From NCBI GenBank assembly GCA_034434895.1, contig DAOTYI010000295.1, positions 1 to 28,026 of the forward strand: DNA of 28,026 nt. Reading direction: 5' to 3'. Both the position numbers and the translations under genes were made by a program. Of the stretch, positions 1 to 7,307 are shown piece by piece (position 1 is the stretch's first letter; every line of letters begins with the position of its first letter). A model generated the notes under the pieces. It was not told the origin of the DNA and searched no databases. It was given only the letters and a program-made list of their open reading frames with translations. The DNA is from DAOTXL01 sp034434895. Lineage in GTDB: Bacteria > Chloroflexota > Anaerolineae > JAAYZQ01.

Positions 1-29
1 TGGGGTGAGGTCCACCTTTGCTGCCGTTT

Positions 30-44
30 ATGTTAATTTAACAT
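30..44. repeat. AT-rich 15-nt palindrome
   Basis: ATGTTAA-T-TTAACAT is a perfect inverted repeat with 7-bp arms in otherwise GC-rich DNA, about 80 bp upstream of the repressor promoter. It could be an operator for an unidentified regulator or for a gene to the left of the window. Nothing else in bases 1-120 looks like a gene. Confidence 0.3.
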
Positions 45-124
45 TGTCGAGATAGAATGAGCGGAACTTTGCGAAACCAGGGGTCACAAACTCCCGACGG
101 GCGCAAAAAAATCGAAATGACCTC

Positions 125-153
125 TTGACAAAAAGCGAAAATTGTGGTATACT
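125..153 (+). promoter_or_regulatory. Promoter of the LacI-family repressor gene
   Basis: TTGACA at 125-130 and TATACT at 148-153 are separated by exactly 17 bp. The TGG just before the -10 box gives an extended -10 element. The start of transcription would fall near 160, at the left edge of the first repressor operator. Confidence 0.85.
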
Positions 154-159
154 CTTCTT

Positions 160-173
160 TGGGAGCGCTCCCG
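160..173. promoter_or_regulatory. CelR-type operator O1
   Basis: TGGGAGCGCTCCCG differs at one base from the 14-bp palindrome TGGGAGCGCTCCCA known as the CelR cellobiose-repressor operator of actinobacteria. It covers the predicted transcription start of the repressor promoter, so binding should block initiation (autorepression). Confidence 0.8.
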
Positions 174-224
174 AATAGAAGCAGGATTTCCACCCCGACA
201 TCGGGGGTTTTGTTTCACAGGTTT

Positions 225-238
225 TGGGAGCGCTCTCA
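225..238. promoter_or_regulatory. CelR-type operator O2
   Basis: TGGGAGCGCTCTCA matches the same 14-bp operator at 13 of 14 positions, and the symmetry continues outward as TT...AA. Its centre is 65 bp downstream of the O1 centre, about six helical turns. It lies in the 5' untranslated region, 22 bp before the start codon, and could act as a roadblock or looping partner of O1. Confidence 0.75.
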
Positions 239-260
239 AACCCAGGAGCAGGGGGAACAG

Positions 261-1280
261 ATGCCACTGACGCTCGAACAGGTCGGTGAGATGGCCGGGG
301 TCTCGCGCTCAACCGTTTCCCGTGTCATCAATCACCACCCCAACGTCCGGGAGGAGGTGCGCCAGCGGGTATGGCAGGTCATCCGCGAAACGGGCTATCA
401 GCCTCACGCTGCCGCCCGCAGCCTGGTCACCCGCCGCACCTATATCATCGGCGCCATCATCCCCGAAACCGTGACCACCCTCTTTGTGGACCCCTTCTTC
501 CCCCTCCTTTTGCGCGGCATCACCGAGACCTGCAACGCCCACGGCTATCATCTGATGCTCTCCCTGTTCAGCAACCCAGACAGGCAGGAGGAGATGTACC
601 GCCGGCTGGTGCATGGCAGCCACCTGGATGGCGTCATTGTGGCCTCGGCCCGAACCGATGACCCGTTGGTCCACAAGCTGCTCGACGACAGGGTGCCGCT
701 TGTCCTGGTGGGCCGACATTCTGACAGCCGGGCAAGTTATGTAGATGTAGACAACATCGGCGCGGCCCGGATGGCCGTCGAACACCTGATCCGGCTCGGC
801 CACAAACGGATCGCCACCATCACCGGACCGCTGAGCATGGCCGGGGGGGAGGATCGCCTGCAGGGCTACCGCCAGGCTTTGGAAAGTTACCACCTTCCCG
901 TGCAGGAAGAGCTGATCGCCGAAGGGGATTTTACGGAACACAGCGGTACTGCGGCCATGCACCGTTTGCTCCCGGCTGCGCCCACGGCCGTCTTTGCCGC
1001 CAGCGATTCAATGGCCATCGGTGCGTTGAAGGCCCTGCGGGAGGCCAACCTGCGGGTTCCGGAGGATGTCGCTCTGGTGGGTTTTGACGATATCCCCGCC
1101 GTGACGGCCATCGAACCGCCGTTGACCACGGTGCGGCAGCCGATCGAGCGCCTGGGGGCGACGGCGGCAGACCTGTTGTTGAACCTGTTGGAAAATCGGC
1201 TGGAGGGGCAGGCTTCCGTACAGCGGATCGTCCTGCCCGCCGAACTGGTTGTACGGGGCTCATGCGGAGCCTGGCCCTGA
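261..1280 (+). CDS. celR: LacI-family repressor, CelR-like (cellobiose-responsive)
   Basis: This 339-residue cytoplasmic transcription factor begins with a LacI helix-turn-helix (residues 3-25, 'TLEQVGEMAGVSRSTVSRVI'). A hinge helix (AARSL) follows, then a periplasmic-binding-protein-like sensor domain ending in the typical SDSMAIGAL...VGFDD...TTVRQP pattern. The ATG at 261 is chosen because AGGAGCAGGGG lies just upstream and the HTH starts at residue 3; an upstream in-frame start at 144 lies inside the promoter. In CelR proteins, which bind this operator, cellobiose releases the repressor. That effector is inferred here from the operators and from the downstream cellobiose transporter and phosphorylase. 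The gene probably represses itself and, by read-through, the transport operon. Confidence 0.88.
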   Translation: MPLTLEQVGEMAGVSRSTVSRVINHHPNVREEVRQRVWQVIRETGYQPHAAARSLVTRRTYIIGAIIPETVTTLFVDPFFPLLLRGITETCNAHGYHLMLSLFSNPDRQEEMYRRLVHGSHLDGVIVASARTDDPLVHKLLDDRVPLVLVGRHSDSRASYVDVDNIGAARMAVEHLIRLGHKRIATITGPLSMAGGEDRLQGYRQALESYHLPVQEELIAEGDFTEHSGTAAMHRLLPAAPTAVFAASDSMAIGALKALREANLRVPEDVALVGFDDIPAVTAIEPPLTTVRQPIERLGATAADLLLNLLENRLEGQASVQRIVLPAELVVRGSCGAWP

Positions 1281-1311
1281 TTTCCGGCCGGCATACGGAG
1301 GACAGACAGAA

Positions 1312-1350
1312 GGGAGATGCCGGCAGACCTGGCAGAAAGCGGCATCTCCC
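1312..1350 (+). terminator. Hairpin in the repressor/transporter gap
   Basis: GGGAGATGCCG (1312-1322) and CGGCATCTCCC (1340-1350) form a perfect 11-bp stem with a 17-nt loop, 32 bp after the repressor stop codon. No T run follows, so it is a weak or factor-assisted terminator or a stability element. The rest of the 306-bp gap (1281-1586) holds no gene and no further CelR operator. A lone TATTATA at 1422-1428 could be a -10 box for the transport operon, but no good -35 precedes it. Confidence 0.4.
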
Positions 1351-1586
1351 CCAGACAGAGGCAGTGTCAAGAGTGTACCTGGTGCGCTCGGCACGGGGCC
1401 ACTCCTGCCACTGACGGGCGCTATTATACACCAGGCCCGTCAAAATGGCGAATCGAGTCCACCCCGTTGCCGGGCAACCGCCTGCTATGGTGGGGAAGGA
1501 GGTGGTGCCCGACACAAACACACCGATGGACCGTCAACCTTGCGCCTGTTTAACCATTTTCAATCAAAACAAAGGAGGAGGATCAA

Positions 1587-3452
1587 ATGCGTAAGCGACT
1601 CTTGTCTGTCCTGAGCCTGGGGGTGGTGTTGAGCCTGCTCATTGCCTGCGGCCCAACCCCCCAGCCCCAGACCGTTGTCCAGACGGTCGAGGTCGAGAAG
1701 GTCGTGACCAAAGAGGTCGAAAAGACCGTCGTCGAGACCGTCCAGGTGGAAAAGAAGGTCGTCGAGACTGTGCAGGTTGAAAAGCCGGTCGAGGTGGTGG
1801 TGACAGCCACGCCAGCGGCGCCGACCGAGGCTGTCTACAAGCGGGAAGAGACGCTGTATGTCAGCGGGGCAGCGTGGGGTCCGGCCTCGACCTGGAACCC
1901 CTTCCAGCCCGGGAGCCTGGCCAACACCACCGGCACCATCGGCAATGTGTACGAGTTCCTGTTCGCCTTTGACCCGATGACCGGCGAGTTCATACCCTGG
2001 CTGGCGGAGAGTGGGAACTGGACCGATGCCACCACCTACGAGGTGACGCTGCGCCAAGGTCTCACCTGGAGCGATGGCCAGCCGCTGACCGCCGCTGATG
2101 TCAGGTTCACCTTCGAGCTGGGGCAAAAGTATGCAGCGTTGTGGTTCTCGCCGGTGTGGAGGTATCTGACCGGCGTGGAAGCGATGGACGATACCCATCT
2201 GAAATTCACCTTCAACGATCCGCTCTACCAGGAATGGGCCAACTACCTCTATAACCTTCCCATCGTCCCCAAGCACATCTGGGAGACCAGAACGGAAGAG
2301 GAGATCACCACCGGCACGAATGAGAACCCTATCGGTTCTGGTGCCTATCTGTACGAAACCCGCTCCGAAGACCGCAACGTGTGGATCCGGAATGAGAACT
2401 GGTGGGGTATCAAGGTCTTTGGCAAGCCTGCCCCCAAGCGGATCGTGGACATCCGCTTCTCCAGCAACAATGTGGCCCTCGGCGCGGTCATCAAGGGTGA
2501 GGTGGACCTGAGCAACAACTTCCTGCCGGGCGTGGCCACCCTGGTCCAGAAGGGGTATGTCAAGACCTACTTTGCCGATGCCCCCTACATGCTCTCGGCC
2601 AACACTGCCGTCCTGTTCCTGAACACGACCAAGAAGCCGATGGATGACGCCAAATTCCGCCGGGCCCTGGCCTTTGCCATTGACGTGCCCTCCATCGTCA
2701 ACGTCGCTTACGCCAACCTGGTCAAGGCGGCCAGCCCCACCGGCCTGCTGCCATCGCTGAGCCGGTTCGACGATCCGGACGTGGTGGCCAGGTTGGGGTA
2801 CACCTTTGACACGGCCAAGGCTAAGAAAATGCTGGCCGATGCCGGCTACAAGGATGTCAACGGCGATGGCTTTGTCGAAGCGCCGGATGGCTCCAAGATC
2901 GAGCTGGAGGTGACCTGCCCCTTCGGCTGGACCGACTGGATGGCGGCCATTGACATCATCGCCCAAAGCGCCCAGGCAGCCGGGATCAACATCAAGGCGG
3001 CCACCCCCGACTATGGCGCGTGGAACACCGCGCTGCAAGGTGGCACCTTCGATATGACCCTGAACAACTGGGCGGGCATGAGCAATACCCCATGGACGCT
3101 GTACAACCTCCTGTTCCGCCACCCGATCCAGGAGCAGATGCAGAGCGGCAACTTTGGCCGGTACGATAACAAGGAGATGTTCGACCTGGTGGATGCGCTG
3201 GCCAAGGTGCCGGTCACCGACGAGGCGGGCATGAAGGCAGCCTGCTCCAAGATTCAGGAGCTGATGCTGACCGACATGCCGATGATCCCGCTGTGGTACA
3301 ACGGCCTGTGGGCGCAGTGGAACGACTCGATCTGGACGAACTGGCCGAGCGAAGCGCCCGATGCGCCCAAGATCCTGCCCTCCACCTGGTCAGGCTACTG
3401 GCAGATGGGTGGGTTGATGACCCTTATCAACCTGAAGCCGGCACAGCCCTAG
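1587..3452 (+). CDS. ABC transporter substrate-binding lipoprotein, family 5 (oligosaccharide type)
   Basis: This 621-residue extracytoplasmic lipoprotein captures substrate for the downstream permease. Residues 1-21 form a lipoprotein signal peptide with lipobox LIAC (Cys21 lipidated). Residues ~30-70 are a repetitive, charged Val-Glu-Lys-rich linker common on Chloroflexota solute-binding proteins. The rest is an SBP_bac_5 domain, including the FRRALAFAIDVPSIV region and the 'DVNGDGFVEAPDG' segment. AAAGGAGGAGG at 1571-1581 is a near-ideal ribosome site and fixes the start. Family 5 mainly binds peptides, but a subgroup in Thermotoga, archaea and Chloroflexota binds cello-oligosaccharides. 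The adjacent repressor and cellobiose phosphorylase make cellobiose or cellodextrins the likely ligand; this is inference. Confidence 0.88.
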   Translation: MRKRLLSVLSLGVVLSLLIACGPTPQPQTVVQTVEVEKVVTKEVEKTVVETVQVEKKVVETVQVEKPVEVVVTATPAAPTEAVYKREETLYVSGAAWGPASTWNPFQPGSLANTTGTIGNVYEFLFAFDPMTGEFIPWLAESGNWTDATTYEVTLRQGLTWSDGQPLTAADVRFTFELGQKYAALWFSPVWRYLTGVEAMDDTHLKFTFNDPLYQEWANYLYNLPIVPKHIWETRTEEEITTGTNENPIGSGAYLYETRSEDRNVWIRNENWWGIKVFGKPAPKRIVDIRFSSNNVALGAVIKGEVDLSNNFLPGVATLVQKGYVKTYFADAPYMLSANTAVLFLNTTKKPMDDAKFRRALAFAIDVPSIVNVAYANLVKAASPTGLLPSLSRFDDPDVVARLGYTFDTAKAKKMLADAGYKDVNGDGFVEAPDGSKIELEVTCPFGWTDWMAAIDIIAQSAQAAGINIKAATPDYGAWNTALQGGTFDMTLNNWAGMSNTPWTLYNLLFRHPIQEQMQSGNFGRYDNKEMFDLVDALAKVPVTDEAGMKAACSKIQELMLTDMPMIPLWYNGLWAQWNDSIWTNWPSEAPDAPKILPSTWSGYWQMGGLMTLINLKPAQP

Positions 3453-3475
3453 CAGGTGGGGAATATCGTGTGTGC

Positions 3476-3514
3476 GTTGCCCCTCCTTCTGCTCCCGGAG
3501 GAGGGGCAACTTTT
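3476..3514 (+). terminator. Intercistronic terminator/attenuator hairpin
   Basis: GTTGCCCCTCCT (3476-3487) and AGGAGGGGCAAC (3499-3510) form a perfect 12-bp stem with an 11-nt loop, followed directly by TTTT (3511-3514). It lies between the binding protein and the first permease. Partial termination here, or 3' protection of the upstream message, would leave the binding protein more abundant than the membrane parts. It also argues against a permease start at 3472. Confidence 0.75.
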
Positions 3515-3528
3515 CAAGCGGAGGCAAC

Positions 3529-4527
3529 GTGCGACGCTATCTGGGTCGAAAGCTGCTTATATACCTTCTCACCTTTTTCCTGGCAGTGACCATTGACTGG
3601 ATGATCCCGCGCTTTATGCCCGGCGATCCGATCATGAATGTGATGTCGAGGATCGGCGCGGTGGTGAACCCCAGCGCGGCCCAGGCGATGTATGAGTATT
3701 ACCGTCATGTCTTTGGCCTCGATCTGCCCATCTGGCAGCAATATTTCAACTTCTGGAACTCCCTCCTGCACGGCGACCTGGGGATCAGCATCTATGTCTT
3801 CCCCACGCCGGTCAAGACGGTGTTGATGCGCGCCGTGCCCTACGACATCTTTTTGCTCATCCCTTCTATCCTGTTGAGCTGGTGGGCCGGGAACCATTTC
3901 GGCGCCTTTGCCGCCCGTTCCAAATGGCTGGACAACACCGTGTCCCCCATCGGCTACATCCTCACCGCCACCCCTTACATGTGGCTCGGCATCCTGCTCG
4001 CCTGGCTTTTCGGCATCGTCCTGGGCCTCTTTCCGATCGCCGGCGCCTACAGCTTTGAGCTGCGGCCGGCTCTCTCCCTGACCTTCATCAGCAGCGTCTT
4101 GAAGCACTGGTTCCTGCCCTTTGCCTCCCTCTTTCTGGTGGGGTTTGGTGGCTGGGCTATCGGCATGCGGAACATGATCATCTACGAGTTGGAAGCGGAC
4201 TATTCCCACTACCTGGAAGCACTGGGTGCGCCGCGCAAGCTGATCCGCCAATATGCCTTCCAGAACAGCATCCTGCCCCAGATCACCGGCCTGGCGCTCC
4301 AGTTGGGTGTCATTGTCGCCGGCGCTCTGGTCACCGAAGTCGTCTTTTCCTACCCCGGCATCGGCTATCTGCTCCTGGCCGCCATCCAGAACCAGGATTA
4401 TTTTCTCATCCAGGGCTGCTTCCTCTTTATCATCATCGGCGTGTTGATCGCCAACTTTGGCATTGATATTATCTATCTCATCGTCGATCCGAGAACGCGA
4501 AGAGGAATGGCAGGTGAAACAGCATGA
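3529..4527 (+). CDS. ABC transporter permease, DppB/OppB type
   Basis: This 332-residue inner-membrane subunit is one half of the transport channel. It has an N-terminal membrane helix (LLIYLLTFFLAVTIDWMIP) and the family's 'RFMPGDP' segment. Further hydrophobic helices follow, with the cytoplasmic coupling loop 'EALGAPRKLIRQYAFQNSILP' that docks onto the ATPases. The GTG at 3529 follows GGAGG at 3520-3524 with a short 4-nt gap. An in-frame GTG at 3472 would place the terminator hairpin inside the gene and add a non-homologous leader, so it is rejected. The stop overlaps the next start as ATGA, indicating translational coupling. Confidence 0.9.
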   Translation: MRRYLGRKLLIYLLTFFLAVTIDWMIPRFMPGDPIMNVMSRIGAVVNPSAAQAMYEYYRHVFGLDLPIWQQYFNFWNSLLHGDLGISIYVFPTPVKTVLMRAVPYDIFLLIPSILLSWWAGNHFGAFAARSKWLDNTVSPIGYILTATPYMWLGILLAWLFGIVLGLFPIAGAYSFELRPALSLTFISSVLKHWFLPFASLFLVGFGGWAIGMRNMIIYELEADYSHYLEALGAPRKLIRQYAFQNSILPQITGLALQLGVIVAGALVTEVVFSYPGIGYLLLAAIQNQDYFLIQGCFLFIIIGVLIANFGIDIIYLIVDPRTRRGMAGETA

Positions 4528-5381
4528 AGCCAAAGAAGAAAAACGAGTTCCTCTACTTTGCGTTGCGAAACAGAAAACTGCGGATCGGGCTGGCCATTAT
4601 CCTTTTCTTCCTCCTGCTGGCTCTTTTCGGACCGCTGCTGATCCACAATGCGCCATTCGATTATGTAAATCCGATGGGCGCTGAGCCGCCATCGTCCCAA
4701 TACTGGTTCGGGACCACCTTTTTTGGGCAGGATGTCTTTGCCCAGTTTGTCCTGGGGCTGCGGGCGACTTTCCTGGTGGGCGCGATCGGCGGCGGCCTGG
4801 GGACTCTGATCGGCATCCTGATCGGCTTCACGGCCGGCTATCGCGGCGGCATCGTGGATGAACTGCTCAACATGCTCACCAACATCGTGCTGGTCATCCC
4901 CACCCTGGCCGTGCTGCTCATCATCGCCGCTTACCTTCAGGTGCGGAGCATCCTCACCGAGTGCCTCTTTATCGGCCTGACCGCCTGGCCCTGGGCAGCC
5001 AGAGCCATCCGCGCCCAGACCTTTTCCTTGCGCGCCAGAGAGTTCGTCGATCTGGCCAGGATGAGCGGCATGAAGCCCACCAGGATCATCTTTACCGAGA
5101 TCGCCCCGAACATGATGTCCTATCTGGTCATGACCTTCATCCTCCAATTTGGAGGGGCGATCCTCAACGCCGCCACCCTCGATTTCATCGGCCTGGGCCC
5201 GACGAATGCCATCTCGTTGGGGCTGATGATGCAGTATGCGGTCCTGTGGGGCGCTCTTTTGCTGGGTATGTGGTGGTGGTTCATTCCGCCTGGCCTGGCC
5301 ATCACAGCCATCGTCGGCGCATTGTATGTCATGAACGTCGGACTGGACGAAGTTTTTAACCCCAAACTCCGGGAGATGTGA
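4524..5381 (+). CDS. ABC transporter permease, DppC/OppC type
   Basis: This 285-residue second inner-membrane permease pairs with the upstream subunit. It carries the short cytoplasmic N-terminus and first helix typical of DppC, then the periplasmic 'YWFGTTFFGQDVFAQ' motif (family form: H-x-L-G-T-D-x-x-G-R-D). The coupling motif is 'EFVDLARMSGMKPTRIIFTE'. The start overlaps the preceding stop by 4 bp. In the GTD position, Thr-Thr and Gln-Asp replace the usual Thr-Asp and Arg-Asp, as happens in divergent oligosaccharide-type members. Confidence 0.9.
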   Translation: MKPKKKNEFLYFALRNRKLRIGLAIILFFLLLALFGPLLIHNAPFDYVNPMGAEPPSSQYWFGTTFFGQDVFAQFVLGLRATFLVGAIGGGLGTLIGILIGFTAGYRGGIVDELLNMLTNIVLVIPTLAVLLIIAAYLQVRSILTECLFIGLTAWPWAARAIRAQTFSLRAREFVDLARMSGMKPTRIIFTEIAPNMMSYLVMTFILQFGGAILNAATLDFIGLGPTNAISLGLMMQYAVLWGALLLGMWWWFIPPGLAITAIVGALYVMNVGLDEVFNPKLREM

Positions 5382-5385
5382 CACC

Positions 5386-6354
5386 GTGAGCCTGCAAGTC
5401 GAGAACCTGACAGTCTATTACCAAACTCTGAGAGGGGAGGTCAGAGCCCTGGAGGAGGCCACCTTCGGCGTCGCCGATGGTGAAATCATGGGCCTGGCCG
5501 GCGAGTCAGGTTGCGGCAAATCCACTCTGGCCAACAGCCTGATCCGCCTGAGCCTGCCCATGAAGCTGATCAAGGGGCGCGTGCTCCTCGACGGCGAGGA
5601 GCTACCGATCGCGGATATGGAGAGGATGAATCCCTTCCGTTTCGAGCGGATCTCCATCATCCCTCAATATGCCATGAACGCCCTGAACCCCACCCGCAAG
5701 ATCGGCAAGATGATCGCAGAACTGCTTCGCTCCAGACAGGTAGATGGAGCAGGCTTTCTGCCGGAGTTGAAACGGAGGCTGGATCTGGTCGAACTGTCCC
5801 ACGAGGTGTTGGATATGTATCCCATCGAGCTGTCAGGGGGGATGAAACAACGGGTGGTGATGCTCATCTCGACGCTGCTGAACCCTTCCCTGCTCCTGGC
5901 CGACGAGATCACTTCGGCGCTCGACGTCTCTTCTCAGAAAGCCGTGGCCGAAATGCTGGTCAGCTTCCGCGACCGGGAATTTGTGAGAAGCCTGATCGTC
6001 ATCACCCACGACATTTCGATCCTCTACCAGATCGCCGACAGCATCCTGATCATGTATGCCGGCCAGCTGGCGGAAAAAGCCCCCACCGAAGCGATCGTCC
6101 ATGCTCCCCGCCATCCATACACCCGGCTGCTGATCTCGTCGTTGCCCCAGGTGGGGGTGAAATATGCCGAGAAACGGCTGACCGGCATCCCCGGCACCCC
6201 ACCGATGTTGCTCGATCCGCCAGCCGGGTGTCGTTTCCGGGAGCGATGCCCCCTCGCCTTTGAGAAATGCCTCCAGGTGCCCCCCTTCATCCAGGTTGAC
6301 CCGGGACATTTTGTTGCCTGTTGGAAGGAGTTCGAAACGGATGCTCAAGCTTGA
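5386..6354 (+). CDS. ABC transporter ATP-binding protein, OppD/DppD type
   Basis: This 322-residue cytoplasmic ATPase powers the transporter. Visible motifs are Walker A GESGCGKST (39-47), Q-loop Gln94, signature LSGGMKQR (149-156), Walker B LLLADE (169-174), D-loop SALD (177-180) and the H-loop 'VITHDIS'. The C-terminal extension has the Opp/Dpp 'CRFRERCPLAFEKC' cysteine pattern. The GTG start lies 4 bp after the permease stop, with GGGAG upstream. Where classic peptide ATPases read ADEPTTALD, this one reads ADEITSALD. The Pro-to-Ile change is shared with the partner ATPase and suggests the pair belongs to a distinct sugar-oriented subgroup. Confidence 0.9.
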   Translation: MSLQVENLTVYYQTLRGEVRALEEATFGVADGEIMGLAGESGCGKSTLANSLIRLSLPMKLIKGRVLLDGEELPIADMERMNPFRFERISIIPQYAMNALNPTRKIGKMIAELLRSRQVDGAGFLPELKRRLDLVELSHEVLDMYPIELSGGMKQRVVMLISTLLNPSLLLADEITSALDVSSQKAVAEMLVSFRDREFVRSLIVITHDISILYQIADSILIMYAGQLAEKAPTEAIVHAPRHPYTRLLISSLPQVGVKYAEKRLTGIPGTPPMLLDPPAGCRFRERCPLAFEKCLQVPPFIQVDPGHFVACWKEFETDAQA

Positions 6355-7291
6355 GGCAGTGTCCAAGATCTACCGGATCGGCACATTCGGCGGAAAGGAG
6401 CTCCACGCCGTCAGCAACGTCAGCTTTGAGGTCGAGGATGGAGAGGTTGTCTCCCTGATTGGGGAAAGCGGAAGCGGCAAGAGCACCATCGGCAAGCTGA
6501 TCCTGCGCCTGCTCTCAGCCAGTTCGGGGATGATCACCTTTGACGGCGTAGACATTTCTACGCTGCAAGGCCCGGTGTTGAAAGAATACCGCCGCCGGGT
6601 ACAGGGGGTGTTCCAGGACCCCTTCTCCTCCTACAACCCGATCTTCAAGGCCGACCGGATCTTTCGGATCATCAAACAGGAATTTTTCCCGGAGATGAAG
6701 AGGGGGGAATGGCAGGAGCGGTTGGAGGGAGCCCTGCGGGCTGTGGGCCTGAACCCGGATCAGGTCCTGGACAAGTTCCCCCACCAGCTCAGCGGCGGAC
6801 AGCTCCAGCGCTTCCTCATCGCGCGCGCCCTGTTGCTGAACATTCAGTTTCTCGTGGCCGATGAGATCATCAGCATGCTCGACGCCTCCACCCGGATTGA
6901 TGTGCTCAACCTGCTGGCCGACCTCAAATCGCGCGGCCTGTCGGTCCTGTTCATTACCCATGACCTGTCACTGGGCTACTATATCAGCGAGAGGGCCGTG
7001 ATCCTCTACCGGGGCTGTGTGGCCGAGATGGGAGCGACCGAGAAGATATATGCCCGGCCGTTGCACCCCTACACTCAGATGCTCATGGCCTCTGTTCCCC
7101 GGCTGGATGAAAAGTGGAAAGTGGTTGAAACAAGGTTAAAAGCACAAGAATCTGAACTGAGGGGTGGTTGCGTCTACTACGACCGGTGTCCGGTCGCCGA
7201 CCGCGCCCTGGGATGCGACACATTCAGACCCCCGTTGGTGGAGGCTGAACAGAACCATTTTGTAGCCTGTTTCCGCTGCGGAGGGGCATAA
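6341..7291 (+). CDS. ABC transporter ATP-binding protein, OppF/DppF type
   Basis: This 316-residue second ATPase of the heterodimer has Walker A GESGSGKST (41-49), Q-loop Gln92, signature LSGGQLQR (150-157), Walker B FLVADE (170-175), D-loop SMLD and the H-loop 'FITHDLS'. It ends with the Opp-type cysteine region (GGCVYYDRCP...GC). The ATG at 6341 follows GGAAGGAG at 6323-6330. The gene overlaps the upstream ATPase by 14 bp. A longer in-frame reading from 6260 only adds out-of-frame sequence from the neighbour and is rejected. Confidence 0.9.
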   Translation: MLKLEAVSKIYRIGTFGGKELHAVSNVSFEVEDGEVVSLIGESGSGKSTIGKLILRLLSASSGMITFDGVDISTLQGPVLKEYRRRVQGVFQDPFSSYNPIFKADRIFRIIKQEFFPEMKRGEWQERLEGALRAVGLNPDQVLDKFPHQLSGGQLQRFLIARALLLNIQFLVADEIISMLDASTRIDVLNLLADLKSRGLSVLFITHDLSLGYYISERAVILYRGCVAEMGATEKIYARPLHPYTQMLMASVPRLDEKWKVVETRLKAQESELRGGCVYYDRCPVADRALGCDTFRPPLVEAEQNHFVACFRCGGA

Positions 7292-7307
7292 GCGCCGACG
7301 AGAGGAT

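Noticed and set aside
28..312. A 94-codon - strand frame over the repressor promoter
   Set aside because: It overlaps the promoter, both operators and the repressor start, with no ribosome site or homology.
1560..3122. A 520-codon open frame on the - strand opposite the binding protein
   Set aside because: It has no recognisable motif and mirrors the codon bias of a clear lipoprotein gene.
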